DNA of 64,000 nt from JBOGXA01 sp050694175 (GTDB lineage: Bacteria > Actinomycetota > CADDZG01 > WHSQ01). Where the stretch lies: contig JBOGXA010000006.1 in assembly GCA_050694175.1 (NCBI GenBank), positions 62,001 through 126,000 of the forward strand, read 5' to 3'. The notes under the pieces were generated by a model, which saw only the letters and a list, made by a program, of their open reading frames with translations, had not been told where the DNA came from and searched no databases. This document shows positions 1 to 8,052 of the stretch, piece by piece; position 1 is the first letter of the stretch, and the number at the start of each line of letters is the position of its first letter. A program made the position numbers and the translations under genes.

Positions 1-84
1 TTGTGAGCGGCCGGACCATCATTGTCTCCTCGAAAGTAGTGGGCCGCGGGAGAAACGGCTCCTCGGGGAAAGGGAGGCGATGCT

Positions 85-555
85 GTGGAAGAGGGTCACG
101 AGCTCCATGAGGAGCACGCATCGGTATCGAGGAGATCGGCGCTCAAGCGCTTAGGAGCGGGGGCCGCGCTGGTGTGGTCGGCGCCCGTTCTGCAGTCGCT
201 TGCCAGCCCCGCTCACGCCCAAGCTTCTCCGACGGCAACGTGTGCGTCATGTTCGGATGTCCCGTGTACCGGCCAGACGCTCTGTCAGGAGTCCGGAAAC
301 GCCTGCCTCGGTGGGGTGTGTGGCTGTGTGAAGACAACCGAGGGAGACTGCTTCTGCTACTGCAACTTCAGTTGTGGTTCGGTCCCGACCTGCAGCAGCA
401 GTGCTGACTGCCCGAGCGGCCAGCGGTGCTCGACTCTGACGTGCTGCGGCGGACCGCCGGGATCTTGCTTGCCGCCGTGCCCGAACCCGGCCCCGTTCAG
501 CAATGCGAACGTGGAGATCGGAAAGGGCAACAAGGACGCTCTAGGCGTCAGCTAG
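85..555 (+). CDS. Cysteine-rich secreted protein with Tat signal (copy 1)
   Basis: A 156-residue protein read from a GTG start. The start is chosen because a GGGAAAGGGAGG ribosome site ends about 7 bases upstream. Residues 15-21 read S-R-R-S-A-L-K, a twin-arginine motif. A short hydrophobic stretch and an A-H-A cleavage site before Gln46 follow. The remaining ~110 residues hold 18 cysteines, including the runs C-G-C, D-C-F-C-Y-C and T-C-C. The block from E-G-D-C-F-C through S-A-D-C and G-Q-R-C to the C-C-G segment is shared with the protein at 4756-5154. I do not recognise a named family. Tat export implies folding, and probably disulfide formation, in the cytoplasm. The neighbours (HPr-kinase-like and PqqD-thioredoxin proteins) suggest that this is the substrate of the locus; that is inference. 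Confidence 0.85.
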   Translation: MEEGHELHEEHASVSRRSALKRLGAGAALVWSAPVLQSLASPAHAQASPTATCASCSDVPCTGQTLCQESGNACLGGVCGCVKTTEGDCFCYCNFSCGSVPTCSSSADCPSGQRCSTLTCCGGPPGSCLPPCPNPAPFSNANVEIGKGNKDALGVS

Positions 556-571
556 GATCCGATGCTTTGGT

Positions 572-597
572 CGACGGGGCCCCACGGGGCCCCGTCG
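572..597. terminator. GC-rich perfect hairpin after the first Cys-rich gene
   Basis: Two perfectly complementary 12-base arms (572-583 and 586-597) are separated by two bases, so the real loop must open a few pairs. There is no T tract. It lies 17 bases after the stop of the cysteine-rich gene and 146 bases before the kinase start. It probably acts as a partial terminator or an mRNA-stabilising hairpin, lowering kinase expression relative to the peptide. Confidence 0.6.
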
Positions 598-742
598 GCG
601 CGTGCGTGACCACCTCTTGGCTCGCAGTCGCAGAGGTGATCGCATTCAGACCGGCAACGGCGAAACACTCCCGTCACCCGGGCATCCGCGAAATCGACAC
701 TCCAGGTGGGAAGGGCATGCGACAAGAAAGCGGGAGACGAGT

Positions 743-1696
743 ATGAAGCTCGGAGCCCTGGGGGCCATGCGCCCGGACGTGGATGGCCGGCGCCATCCCT
801 CGAAGGGGCCCTCTGAGGAAGTAGACGAGGGACGGTGGCGAGAGGCGAGCTTCCGCGTCCTCTCCTACTACTTCGAGCTCAGGTGGAACCACGAGGCCAT
901 GGGTCGACAAGCGCATCGGGTGCTCCGCCGCTTTGAGGTGGCGGACGACTACGGTGAGGCCCTCAACGCACCGATCCCGGGCTTCCCCCGCCGCTATTCG
1001 CTTGTCCACCGAGAGGATGAAAAGCCCACCTATGCCCTTCTGTTGGGGGACAAGGAGCTGACCGCCTCGGAACTAGCGGGCGTTGTGCTCGAGCACCTGT
1101 TCTGGCACGTCAATACCCAGGCGCTTCGCACCACCGGGGACTTCTTTCTGATTCACTCCGGCGCGGTCACCACCCCTGCGGGGGCCGGATTGTTGCTGCC
1201 CGGCTCGCCCGGCGCGGGCAAGACCACACTCGTGACCGCACTCGTCCAAGCCGGTTTCGGCTACCTGTCCGACGAGGCGGCTGCGATCGACCCCGTCTCG
1301 CGGCTGGTGTATGCCTACCCGCGCCCACTTGCGCTCAAGAGCCCGCCGGATCGTCTCTTCCCCGAGCTGAGATCGCTGAGCACCCAGCCGGATCTCGCCT
1401 GGGGCACTTGGCACCTCGATCCCGACGACATCCGTCCGGGATGCGTTTCGGGGCCGGCGGAGATCCGGTTCGTGGTCCTGCCGCGTTATGAGCAGGGGCA
1501 GCCCACGGAGATCACCCCGGTCGGCGCGGCCGAAATCGCTGTGGAGCTGGGGCGTAACTCCCTCGGACTGGCGCGCTATCGAGGCCGGGCCTTGCCCCTG
1601 CTGGCCGACGTCGCCCGCTCCGCCGCGGCACACCGGCTCGTGTTCGGTCGCCTCGACGAAGCCGTGGCAGCGATCGCCGACCTCACTGCCGTGTAG
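743..1696 (+). CDS. HPr-kinase-like protein 1
   Basis: A 317-residue protein of the HprK-related P-loop kinase type found in peptide-modification clusters. His138 in H-S-G-A-V, the Walker A loop G-S-P-G-A-G-K-T at 154-161 and S-D-E at 176-178 match in order the catalytic His, P-loop and Asp pair of HPr kinase/phosphorylase. The N-terminal ~130 residues (with V-L-S-Y-Y-F near 39-44) are shared with the copies at 3640-4569 and 8053-8982 but are not the standard HprK N-domain. ATG at 743 is preferred, with a modest GGGAG site upstream; an upstream reading frame to 602 exists but lacks support. No PTS genes are nearby, so HPr is an unlikely substrate. Phosphorylation of the neighbouring cysteine-rich protein is inference. 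Confidence 0.85.
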   Translation: MKLGALGAMRPDVDGRRHPSKGPSEEVDEGRWREASFRVLSYYFELRWNHEAMGRQAHRVLRRFEVADDYGEALNAPIPGFPRRYSLVHREDEKPTYALLLGDKELTASELAGVVLEHLFWHVNTQALRTTGDFFLIHSGAVTTPAGAGLLLPGSPGAGKTTLVTALVQAGFGYLSDEAAAIDPVSRLVYAYPRPLALKSPPDRLFPELRSLSTQPDLAWGTWHLDPDDIRPGCVSGPAEIRFVVLPRYEQGQPTEITPVGAAEIAVELGRNSLGLARYRGRALPLLADVARSAAAHRLVFGRLDEAVAAIADLTAV

Positions 1697-1800
1697 GCGT
1701 CCTCTCCGAAGATGAGACCCTGAGGTTGTCAACACAGGACGAATCGGCTACGTCGTTATGAGTCGTCGTATGAATTGCCTACTAGGAGGAGCCGATACCG

Positions 1801-1863
1801 ATGAGATATTTTCGACTACCTATTTTGATTGACTGCCCTCGATTGGAAGGGAGGGTCGCATGA
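1801..1863 (+). CDS. Possible 20-residue micro-ORF
   Basis: An ATG 11 bases after a perfect AGGAGG (1784-1789) opens a 20-codon frame whose stop overlaps the ATG of the next micro-ORF (ATGA at 1860-1863). A 24-codon frame (1758-1832) overlaps it in another phase. No family is recognisable. The main support is the strong ribosome site followed by coupled overlaps running into the gene at 1917. It could equally be a leader that only delivers ribosomes downstream. Confidence 0.3.
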   Translation: MRYFRLPILIDCPRLEGRVA

Positions 1864-1916
1864 CTGAGGAAGACAAGCGCGAGAAGACTTGGATTCAGAA
1901 GCCGGGCAATGCCTGA
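1860..1916 (+). CDS. Possible 18-residue micro-ORF, leader-like
   Basis: A GGGAGGG site at 1850-1856 precedes an ATG. The frame encodes 18 residues beginning M-T-E-E-D-K-R-E and ending W-I-Q-K-P-G-N-A, and its TGA abuts the ATG of the kinase-like gene at 1917. The acidic start and the aromatic-x-x-x-Pro ending are reminiscent of leaders of lasso-type RiPP precursors, but no core peptide follows. It may be a leader-only remnant, a translational coupler or chance. It lies inside a locus with PqqD-like and HprK-like genes, which is why it is listed. Confidence 0.35.
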   Translation: MTEEDKREKTWIQKPGNA

Positions 1917-2744
1917 ATGGACAAACTTGACCACCTAGGTTGGGTGGCCAGCAGCACTCTCGACGTCGGGGACACCGTGTTCGAGATTCGTTCGACCTCT
2001 GAGGAGTTCAGCGCGTGGATCGACGACGTCTTCAGCGCGTACCTGACGGATGAAGAGGCCGGTGCGTACCTTTCGGTCGTGGCCCCAAAGGTCGACGCGA
2101 GCAAGCCGCGGTCGGTCAGGGAGTTCAACCTCCTCTACAAAGGGACGGGAGAGATAGTCCGCACGCTCCATCTCCCCACCGTGGCGCGCGTGCTGATGTC
2201 GGAGATCGAGATGTTCCTCTACCTCGACAGGGACGACGCGATCTACTCGAGCGTCGTGCCGATCTCGGCGAACGGTGCGACCGCCATCGTGCCGGAGGGA
2301 CTGGTCAACGCCCTTGCCGGGATGGGGCGCAAGCTCAAGCGAGCCGGCATAACGCTTCCTGCGGCGAGGGCAGTCGCGATCGAACCCACCACCGGTCGGG
2401 TCCTGCCACCTCCCCGTCTCCTGGACCTCCCCGCCGACGCGCTCGAAAGGCTGGGCGACCTCGGGTCGGGAAATGGGAATCCCGATCGCGCCACGATCGA
2501 CGGGCCGGTCTCGCCCACCGTCGTCCTGACGAGCCAGTACGCGGGCGGGGAGATGGCACTGCAGCCCGTCTCGCGGGCCAGGGCGCTGCAGTCCCTGACC
2601 ACGTCCGTGATCAACCTGGAGAAGCTGGGCGGCACCGCTCTGGAGGGTCTGGCCCGAATCGTGCGAGAGGTCCCCTGCTATGCGGTCGGTGGGAGCGAGG
2701 ACGAGATGCTCGAATCGGTCAAGATCGCTCTCCGCAAGGCTTGA
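1917..2744 (+). CDS. Degenerate HPr-kinase-like protein (P-loop lost)
   Basis: A 275-residue protein that aligns by eye with the C-terminal two thirds of the neighbouring kinases. The segment A-I-V-P-E-G-L-V-N-A-L at about 123-133 sits where they carry the Walker A loop. A-I-E-P-T-T-G-R-V (154-162) matches their A-I-D-P-V-S-R. The later V-V-L-T-S-Q-Y matches V-V-L-P-R-Y. The catalytic His, the G-x-x-x-x-G-K-T/S loop and the S-D-E motif are all missing. It should therefore not bind ATP in the usual way and may be a pseudokinase, a scaffold or a regulatory partner. The ATG follows directly on the TGA of a micro-ORF, so translation may be coupled. The PqqD-thioredoxin gene starts 33 bases after its stop. 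Confidence 0.75.
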   Translation: MDKLDHLGWVASSTLDVGDTVFEIRSTSEEFSAWIDDVFSAYLTDEEAGAYLSVVAPKVDASKPRSVREFNLLYKGTGEIVRTLHLPTVARVLMSEIEMFLYLDRDDAIYSSVVPISANGATAIVPEGLVNALAGMGRKLKRAGITLPAARAVAIEPTTGRVLPPPRLLDLPADALERLGDLGSGNGNPDRATIDGPVSPTVVLTSQYAGGEMALQPVSRARALQSLTTSVINLEKLGGTALEGLARIVREVPCYAVGGSEDEMLESVKIALRKA

Positions 2745-2777
2745 ATCGTGTTTGCCGAGCAACGAGAGGAGAACTAG

Positions 2778-3581
2778 GTGGCTTCAGTGGACGTCAATGA
2801 TCACGGCACCCCTGACGACGACGCCGAGGAAATGTCCGCGGCCGACATAGATGGCGCGTTCGTCCCGAGGCATCGCCCGAACACTGCGGGTGTTGAGCTC
2901 GACGGGGAGATGGTTCTGCTCGTTGAAGGCACCACCAAGCCGCACTGGCTGAACCAGACGGGAACGATCGTGTGGAACTGCCTGGACGGAATGGTGTCTC
3001 TCGACGAACTGGCCGGTGAGATCGCCGAAGCGTTCGGCGCCGACCCGTCTGTCGTCCGCGACGACGTGATCGACATCGCTCAAGGTCTGGGCGGGGCCGG
3101 TCTGCTGGAGGGGGTTGCAGAAGAGGTTCCCAAGCCCCCGCAATACGAACCCCCCAGTCTTCCCCTGGGCGACGAGCTCCCGTCGTTCGACGGCCCCGGC
3201 CTCAACGGGGACACCGTCAGATCCGAGGATCTCCGTGGTCACAAGCTCTTGCTAATCAATTGGAGCGCGATGTGCGGCTTTTGCAAGAAGATCGCGCCGG
3301 ACCTTGCCGAGCTCCAGCCCGAGCTGAAGGCGAACGGCGTCGAGCTCGTCTTGCTCACCTACGGGACGTCCGAGGACAACCGTGAGCTCCTCGACGAGAG
3401 CGGCATCGACTGCACGGTCGTCTTCCAGGAAGGCGCCAGCGAGGTGTTCGGGACCGCGGGGACCCCGTCCGCCTACCTCGTCGACGCCGACGGCAAGGTT
3501 GCATCGAAGATGGTGGTCGGAGCCCTCGAGGTGCCGACCCTGGCCAGATCGGCCGCCGGCCGGGACGAGCCCGAGTCCTAA
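2778..3581 (+). CDS. PqqD-like domain fused to thioredoxin-like domain
   Basis: A 267-residue protein from a GTG start with GAGAGGAG about 6 bases upstream. Residues ~27-113 look like a PqqD-type peptide-binding domain (P-R-H-R-P, then W-L-N-Q-T-G-T-I-V-W-N and a C-terminal helical bundle). After a proline-rich linker (118-128), residues ~130-260 form an AhpC/TlpA-like thioredoxin fold with the active site C166-G-F-C169. No signal peptide or membrane segment is present, so it should be cytoplasmic. PqqD domains bind leader peptides in RiPP systems; fused to a redox domain it could deliver a bound cysteine-rich precursor for disulfide formation or reduction. That role is inference from the domain pairing and neighbours. 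Confidence 0.85.
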   Translation: MASVDVNDHGTPDDDAEEMSAADIDGAFVPRHRPNTAGVELDGEMVLLVEGTTKPHWLNQTGTIVWNCLDGMVSLDELAGEIAEAFGADPSVVRDDVIDIAQGLGGAGLLEGVAEEVPKPPQYEPPSLPLGDELPSFDGPGLNGDTVRSEDLRGHKLLLINWSAMCGFCKKIAPDLAELQPELKANGVELVLLTYGTSEDNRELLDESGIDCTVVFQEGASEVFGTAGTPSAYLVDADGKVASKMVVGALEVPTLARSAAGRDEPES

Positions 3582-3639
3582 ACCCTCCGACAATGAGGAA
3601 CTTTTTGCTCCCGTCGATTCGGGAGGAGGTAACCACGCC

Positions 3640-4569
3640 GTGATCAAGGCACTTGTGAGATCAGCAGAGGACCTCGCGGAGGTCCGCTGGAAGGCCCAGG
3701 CCTACTACCGCTGTCTCGGCTATTACTTCTCGATTCGCTGGAACCGCAAACGGTTGGGGGACGCGGTCGAGCACGTGCTCGGCGAGTTCTCTGTGCCCGA
3801 GGACTGGGAGGAGCGGCGCAACCCCCCCACGCCGGGGTTGCCCCATGAATACTCGCTGATCGATCGGGGCACGGGCTCCGAGCCTCGCTTCGAACTCCTC
3901 TATGGGGCCTACGTCATCAAGATGAGCGCCGACGACGCCGACGTGCTCGACCGTCTGTTCGGGCACGTGAACGGCGAAGTGTTCCGTCGCACAGGGGACT
4001 TCCTGATGGTGCACGCGGGAGCGGTTGTTTCTCCTTCGGGGGAAGGGATCATCTTTCCCGGAGGATCCGGTTTCGGCAAGACGACGCTGGTCGCGGCGCT
4101 CGTGCGGGAGGGTTTCGGCTATTTGTCCGACGAGATTGCGGCAATAGACCCGGTGGCTCGTCGCCTCTACCCATATCCGAAGACACTCAACCTAAAGGAG
4201 GGCTCGTTCCGGCTGTTTCCCGATCTGAGGGCACGGGCCGGGCGCGTTCCGTTTATCCGGCACCAGTGGCACCTGCGCCCCGACGATATCCGGGCCGGCT
4301 CCGTCGCCGGTCCTTGTTCTATCCGATATGTCCTTTTTCCGAGGTACGACCCGGGCGTGTCGACAAAGGTCACGCCCATAAGTCGGGCGGCGGCCGTCCG
4401 GGACATGATGCCGGGGATCTTCAACCTGTCGATGTATCGAGGGCGGGCCCTCGAGCTGTTGAGCGACGCGGTGAAGACGGCCAGCCCTTACAGCCTGGTG
4501 ACGGGGGATCTCGCCGCGGCCACCGAGGCTGTGTCGGCTCTGACCTGCGGGAATGGATCGCCCGACTAG
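3640..4569 (+). CDS. HPr-kinase-like protein 2
   Basis: A 309-residue paralogue of the kinase at 743-1696. The start is the GTG at 3640 because GGGAGGAGG lies at 3621-3629. His125 in H-A-G-A-V, the P-loop G-G-S-G-F-G-K-T at 141-148 and S-D-E at 163-165 are intact. The R-Y-D-P-G stretch and the C-terminal Y-R-G-R-A-L-E-L-L are shared with the other copies. It sits 58 bases after the PqqD-thioredoxin gene and 186 bases before the second cysteine-rich gene. The leader between it and that gene contains two copies of GGCGTAGGAA (about 4630 and 4651). Confidence 0.85.
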   Translation: MIKALVRSAEDLAEVRWKAQAYYRCLGYYFSIRWNRKRLGDAVEHVLGEFSVPEDWEERRNPPTPGLPHEYSLIDRGTGSEPRFELLYGAYVIKMSADDADVLDRLFGHVNGEVFRRTGDFLMVHAGAVVSPSGEGIIFPGGSGFGKTTLVAALVREGFGYLSDEIAAIDPVARRLYPYPKTLNLKEGSFRLFPDLRARAGRVPFIRHQWHLRPDDIRAGSVAGPCSIRYVLFPRYDPGVSTKVTPISRAAAVRDMMPGIFNLSMYRGRALELLSDAVKTASPYSLVTGDLAAATEAVSALTCGNGSPD

Positions 4570-4755
4570 CTCAGGGGTCCGATTTCACCTTGCTTGCGTA
4601 GCTTCCATACGCCTCCTACCGGCGGTCGTGGCGTAGGAACGGTCGCGCTCCCGGCGTAGGAAATTGCCGTTGGCTGCATGGCCCGCCCGACCTCGTATCT
4701 CTCGATACTCACTAACCAGCGGCAAAGGTTAATAGCAGTGCCGAGAGGAGGTCTG

Positions 4756-5154
4756 ATGGAGGAAGAAAGGCAAGAAGGCCACATATCACGTCGCCGGATG
4801 CTGAAGCGCGTCGGAGCGGGAGCGGCGGTCGCATGGGCGGCCCCCGTGCTCACGAGCCTGTCGAGCCCCGCCTACGCTCAGTACGGGGCGTGCGTGGGCT
4901 GTGCCATGAGCTGTGCCAACCAGCCGGATTGTGCCCCTCCGGGCGAGTTCTGTGGTTGTGACAGCACGCCCGAGGGCGACTGCTTCTGTATCGACCACGG
5001 ATCCTGTGGGGCAGCGTGCGACAGCTCGGCCGACTGCACCATCCCCGGCCAGCGGTGTGCGTTCAGCTGCTGTGGGTTTGCCTGCCAGTACCCCTGTGGC
5101 GACCCCCGCAACGCGGACGACCGCGATGCTCCTGGGGCGAAGACCTACAGGTAG
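4756..5154 (+). CDS. Cysteine-rich secreted protein with Tat signal (copy 2)
   Basis: A 132-residue protein. ATG at 4756 is chosen over the upstream frame because GAGAGGAGG precedes it by about 5 bases. Residues 11-17 read S-R-R-R-M-L-K, a good twin-arginine motif, and A-Y-A before Gln42 is the likely cleavage site. The mature part of about 91 residues carries 16 cysteines. T-P-E-G-D-C-F-C, D-S-S-A-D-C, G-Q-R-C and C-C-G-x-x-C are shared with the protein at 85-555, so the two are clear paralogues. A strong hairpin follows the gene. No known family was recognised. Confidence 0.85.
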   Translation: MEEERQEGHISRRRMLKRVGAGAAVAWAAPVLTSLSSPAYAQYGACVGCAMSCANQPDCAPPGEFCGCDSTPEGDCFCIDHGSCGAACDSSADCTIPGQRCAFSCCGFACQYPCGDPRNADDRDAPGAKTYR

Positions 5155-5177
5155 TCGTAACCAAGCATCACGCAACG

Positions 5178-5202
5178 GAGGGGGCGGTTTATCCGCCCCC
5201 TC
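5178..5202. terminator. Hairpin terminator after the second Cys-rich gene
   Basis: Perfect 10-bp stem (5178-5187 with 5193-5202) and a five-base TTTAT loop, 23 bases after the stop codon. The rest of the gap to the protease start at 5406 shows no gene. Confidence 0.7.
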
Positions 5203-5405
5203 TCGCGCGGCGGGGCACGATGGCTAGAAGCGTCGTCACCGGCCCGGATAATGCGTCCAACGTAGCCGTTCTACGTCGCCGACCCCGTGCGCCTCGCTCG
5301 CTATAGGCACACACTTCCCTGGGCGACTCTCGTCAACCAGTGTGTACAGACCGCCCTGCTTGGGTTGGTTGGGGCAGCAGTCCAGAACAAGGGAGAAGAA
5401 AAACA

Positions 5406-7877
5406 ATGCGTTCGCGTCTAATCGGGGTCATTTCGGTGCTGTTGCTCGCGGTAACTCTGGGGGCGGGTGGCAGCGCAACCGCCGCCTCCGAGGACGCGGG
5501 GCCGCTCCGACATTATGTCGTGGGCTTTCACGCTCTTCCCACCGGTCTCACTACCGCCGATACCTTCCAGGGCGCGGACGTCCAACGCGTAGACAGAGTG
5601 CTGGATTTCGCGAGGGTGGCAACGCGCACCCCGGCCGACTTCCTGGCTCGCACAACGAGGGATGGCCGAGTCCGCTATGTGGAGCCCGACCCCGTCAGAA
5701 AACTCATCGAATACACGCCCAACGACCCGTTCTTCTCCTCGCAGTACGGTCCTCAGCAAGTTCGAGCCCCCGAGGCATGGGACACCACTCTCGGTGATAT
5801 GGACGCACGGGTGTGCATCGTCGACACCGGCGTTCGTTACACCCACGAAGAGATTGCCGGGGCGCGGTGGCTCGGCGGCTTCGACTATGTAAACAACGAC
5901 GCGGATCCCGCCGACGATAACGGGCACGGTACCCATGTGGCCGGTACGGCCGCCGGCTGGATCGACAACGCCAAAGGCATCGCCGGGATCGCCAACGTCG
6001 GCATTCACGGCGTCAAGGTGCTCGACGCGGGCGGAAACGGCGCGTGGTCGTGGGTGGCATCGGGGATTCGCTGGTGTGCCGACAACGGCGGCCCGCGCGT
6101 GGTTATCAGCATGAGCCTCGGCGGCGGAGTGGGTGCGCAGGTCCTCCAGGATGCCGTGATCTATGCCCAGTCAAAAGGCGCGCTGCAAGTGGCTGCGGCC
6201 GGCAACAGTGGGCCGTGCTCGAACTGCATCGGCTATCCCGCCAAGTACCCCGAGGTCATCGCGGTTACCTGCACCGACAGCGCCGAGAACCAGTGCATCT
6301 TCTCGAGTGACGGCCCCGAGAGCGAGCTTGCGGCGCCCGGCCAGAGCATCCTTGCTCCGTGGCACACGGGCGATACCGAATACAACACGATCTCCGGCAC
6401 GAGCATGTCGACGCCACATGTGTCGGGGGCGGCGGCGCTCGTGTGGAGTCACGTGACCGGCCTCACGGCGAGCGATTTGCGTCAACGCTTGCGCAACAAC
6501 GCCGAGGACCTCGGCCCGGGCGGCTGGGACGAGCAGTATGGCTATGGGCTCGTCGATGCCGCCGACACGCTGAACCCGCCGCCTCCACCTCCTGAGGAGC
6601 GCATCTACTACGAGGACTTCGACGACAACGTCGCCAACGGCTGGACCCTGGGCGGGCTGTGGCGCGTCTCGTCGCTGTGCCCGCCGAGCCCGCCGTCGGC
6701 GCCCAACTACCTCGGCTACCACCGGGACGGGATCTGCGACTACAACACCGGCAACCGCACACAAGGCAATGCGACCTTCGGCGTCGACCTCACCGGACGC
6801 ACGTCCGCGACGCTCGATTTCATGCACCGCTTCGAAAAGGAGAACTACTCAGCCGACGCCCGCGACCGCATGCGGGTGATGGTCTCCACCAACGGGGGAT
6901 CGTCGTACACAACGCTAAAGGAATGGAACTCCAGGACCGCTGATCAATTGGCGTGGACGGCTCACACCATCGACCTGACCTCGTACACGGGGGGCCCGGT
7001 CAAGCTGCGCTTCAACTTCGACAGCGTTAACAATGTCGCCAACGACTTCGACGGCTGGTTCCTCGACAACGTCGAGGTCGCGGCCCCCAGCGGTGATGTC
7101 AACCAACCACCCATCGCGAATGCCGGACCCGATCAGACCGTTTCTGATGCAGATAACTCGGGCAGCGAGCCCGTAACGCTCAACGGGACGGGCTCGAGCG
7201 ATCCCGATGGTTCGATCGTGTCCTACGAGTGGCGCGAGGGTGGATCTCTCATCGCCACAGGTCCTACGCCGACGGTGGACTTCGCGGTCGGTTCGCACAC
7301 CGTTACGCTAACAGTCACCGATGACGATACGGCAACCGACAACGACGACGTCGTCATCACCGTTACCCCCGCCGGGGGAGGAGAGGTCCTCTACTTCGAG
7401 GACTTCGACGACAACGTCGCCAACGGCTGGACCCTGGGCGGGCTGTGGCGCGTCTCGTCGCTGTGCCCGCCGAGCCCGCCGTCGGCGCCCAACTACCTCG
7501 GCTACCACCGGGACGGGATCTGTGACTACAACACCGGCAACCGCACCACCGGCAACGCGACCTTCGGCGTCGACCTCACCGGGCGCAGCTCCGCAACCCT
7601 CAACTTCATGCATCGCTTCGTTAAGGAGAACTACTCGGCCGACGCGCGCGATCGCATGCGTGTGATGGTCTCGACCAACGGCGGCTCCTCCTACACGACG
7701 CTCAAGGAGTGGAACTCCCGCAACGCGGATCAACCGTCGTGGGAGCCCTACTCCATCGACCTGACCTCGTACGCGGGCACGTCGATAAAGCTGCGCTTCA
7801 GCTTTGATAGCGTGAAGCCGGACGCCAACAACTTCGAGGGCTGGTTCCTCGACAACGTCGAGATCCTCGGCTCGTAG
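5406..7877 (+). CDS. Secreted subtilisin-like serine protease (S8) with duplicated C-terminal modules
   Basis: An 823-residue protein. ATG at 5406 has GGGAGAAG upstream and starts a Sec-type signal peptide (hydrophobic residues 5-25, A-T-A-A). Residues ~34-100 look like an I9 propeptide. The S8 domain follows, with Asp140 in V-D-T-G, His174 in H-G-T-H-V-A-G and Ser333 in G-T-S-M-S-T-P-H, plus the oxyanion Asn in A-A-A-G-N-S-G. After a proline hinge, two copies of a ~155-residue jelly-roll-like module (403-558 and 665-821, each ending in W-F-L-D-N-V-E) flank a PKD/Ig-like domain. It should act outside the cell. Its position between the second cysteine-rich gene and the third kinase suggests a role in processing exported peptides; that is inference. 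Confidence 0.9.
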   Translation: MRSRLIGVISVLLLAVTLGAGGSATAASEDAGPLRHYVVGFHALPTGLTTADTFQGADVQRVDRVLDFARVATRTPADFLARTTRDGRVRYVEPDPVRKLIEYTPNDPFFSSQYGPQQVRAPEAWDTTLGDMDARVCIVDTGVRYTHEEIAGARWLGGFDYVNNDADPADDNGHGTHVAGTAAGWIDNAKGIAGIANVGIHGVKVLDAGGNGAWSWVASGIRWCADNGGPRVVISMSLGGGVGAQVLQDAVIYAQSKGALQVAAAGNSGPCSNCIGYPAKYPEVIAVTCTDSAENQCIFSSDGPESELAAPGQSILAPWHTGDTEYNTISGTSMSTPHVSGAAALVWSHVTGLTASDLRQRLRNNAEDLGPGGWDEQYGYGLVDAADTLNPPPPPPEERIYYEDFDDNVANGWTLGGLWRVSSLCPPSPPSAPNYLGYHRDGICDYNTGNRTQGNATFGVDLTGRTSATLDFMHRFEKENYSADARDRMRVMVSTNGGSSYTTLKEWNSRTADQLAWTAHTIDLTSYTGGPVKLRFNFDSVNNVANDFDGWFLDNVEVAAPSGDVNQPPIANAGPDQTVSDADNSGSEPVTLNGTGSSDPDGSIVSYEWREGGSLIATGPTPTVDFAVGSHTVTLTVTDDDTATDNDDVVITVTPAGGGEVLYFEDFDDNVANGWTLGGLWRVSSLCPPSPPSAPNYLGYHRDGICDYNTGNRTTGNATFGVDLTGRSSATLNFMHRFVKENYSADARDRMRVMVSTNGGSSYTTLKEWNSRNADQPSWEPYSIDLTSYAGTSIKLRFSFDSVKPDANNFEGWFLDNVEILGS
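6612..7082 (+). repeat. Protease C-terminal module, copy A
   Basis: First copy of the internal repeat of the protease gene, offset 786 bp from the second copy. Its first 125 bases (6612-6736) are identical to 7398-7522; further on the copies diverge moderately. Confidence 0.9.
7398..7868 (+). repeat. Protease C-terminal module, copy B
   Basis: Second copy of the internal repeat. The perfectly identical first 125 bases, including silent positions, point to recent duplication or gene conversion. Confidence 0.9.
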
Positions 7878-7890
7878 AGCTACACGGTCA

Positions 7891-7934
7891 GACGCGAGGA
7901 GGAAGCCGGATGCTTCCTGCGTTCTCCTCGCGTC
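7891..7934. terminator. Hairpin terminator after the protease gene
   Basis: An 11-bp perfect outer stem (7891-7901 with 7924-7934) encloses an inner 5-bp stem (7902-7906 with 7912-7916). It starts 14 bases after the protease stop and separates it from the third kinase gene. Confidence 0.75.
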
Positions 7935-8052
7935 GGGTTCCCTTATTCGGCAAGGCTGGGTGGGCGTAGACACCTATACGGTGACGGGTCATGCCTTCGG
8001 AAGCGGCCGAGTGACGCGGCCGGCGCCTCATGCAATTGAGGTAGGTGAGCAA

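Noticed and set aside
1..84. Possible end of an upstream gene at the window edge.
   Set aside because: Too short to tell; no convincing coding frame ends in this stretch.
743..1696. Annotation as a classical HPr kinase/phosphorylase of carbon catabolite control.
   Set aside because: The N-terminal domain differs from HprK, there are several paralogues beside PqqD-like and Cys-rich genes, and no HPr or PTS gene is nearby.
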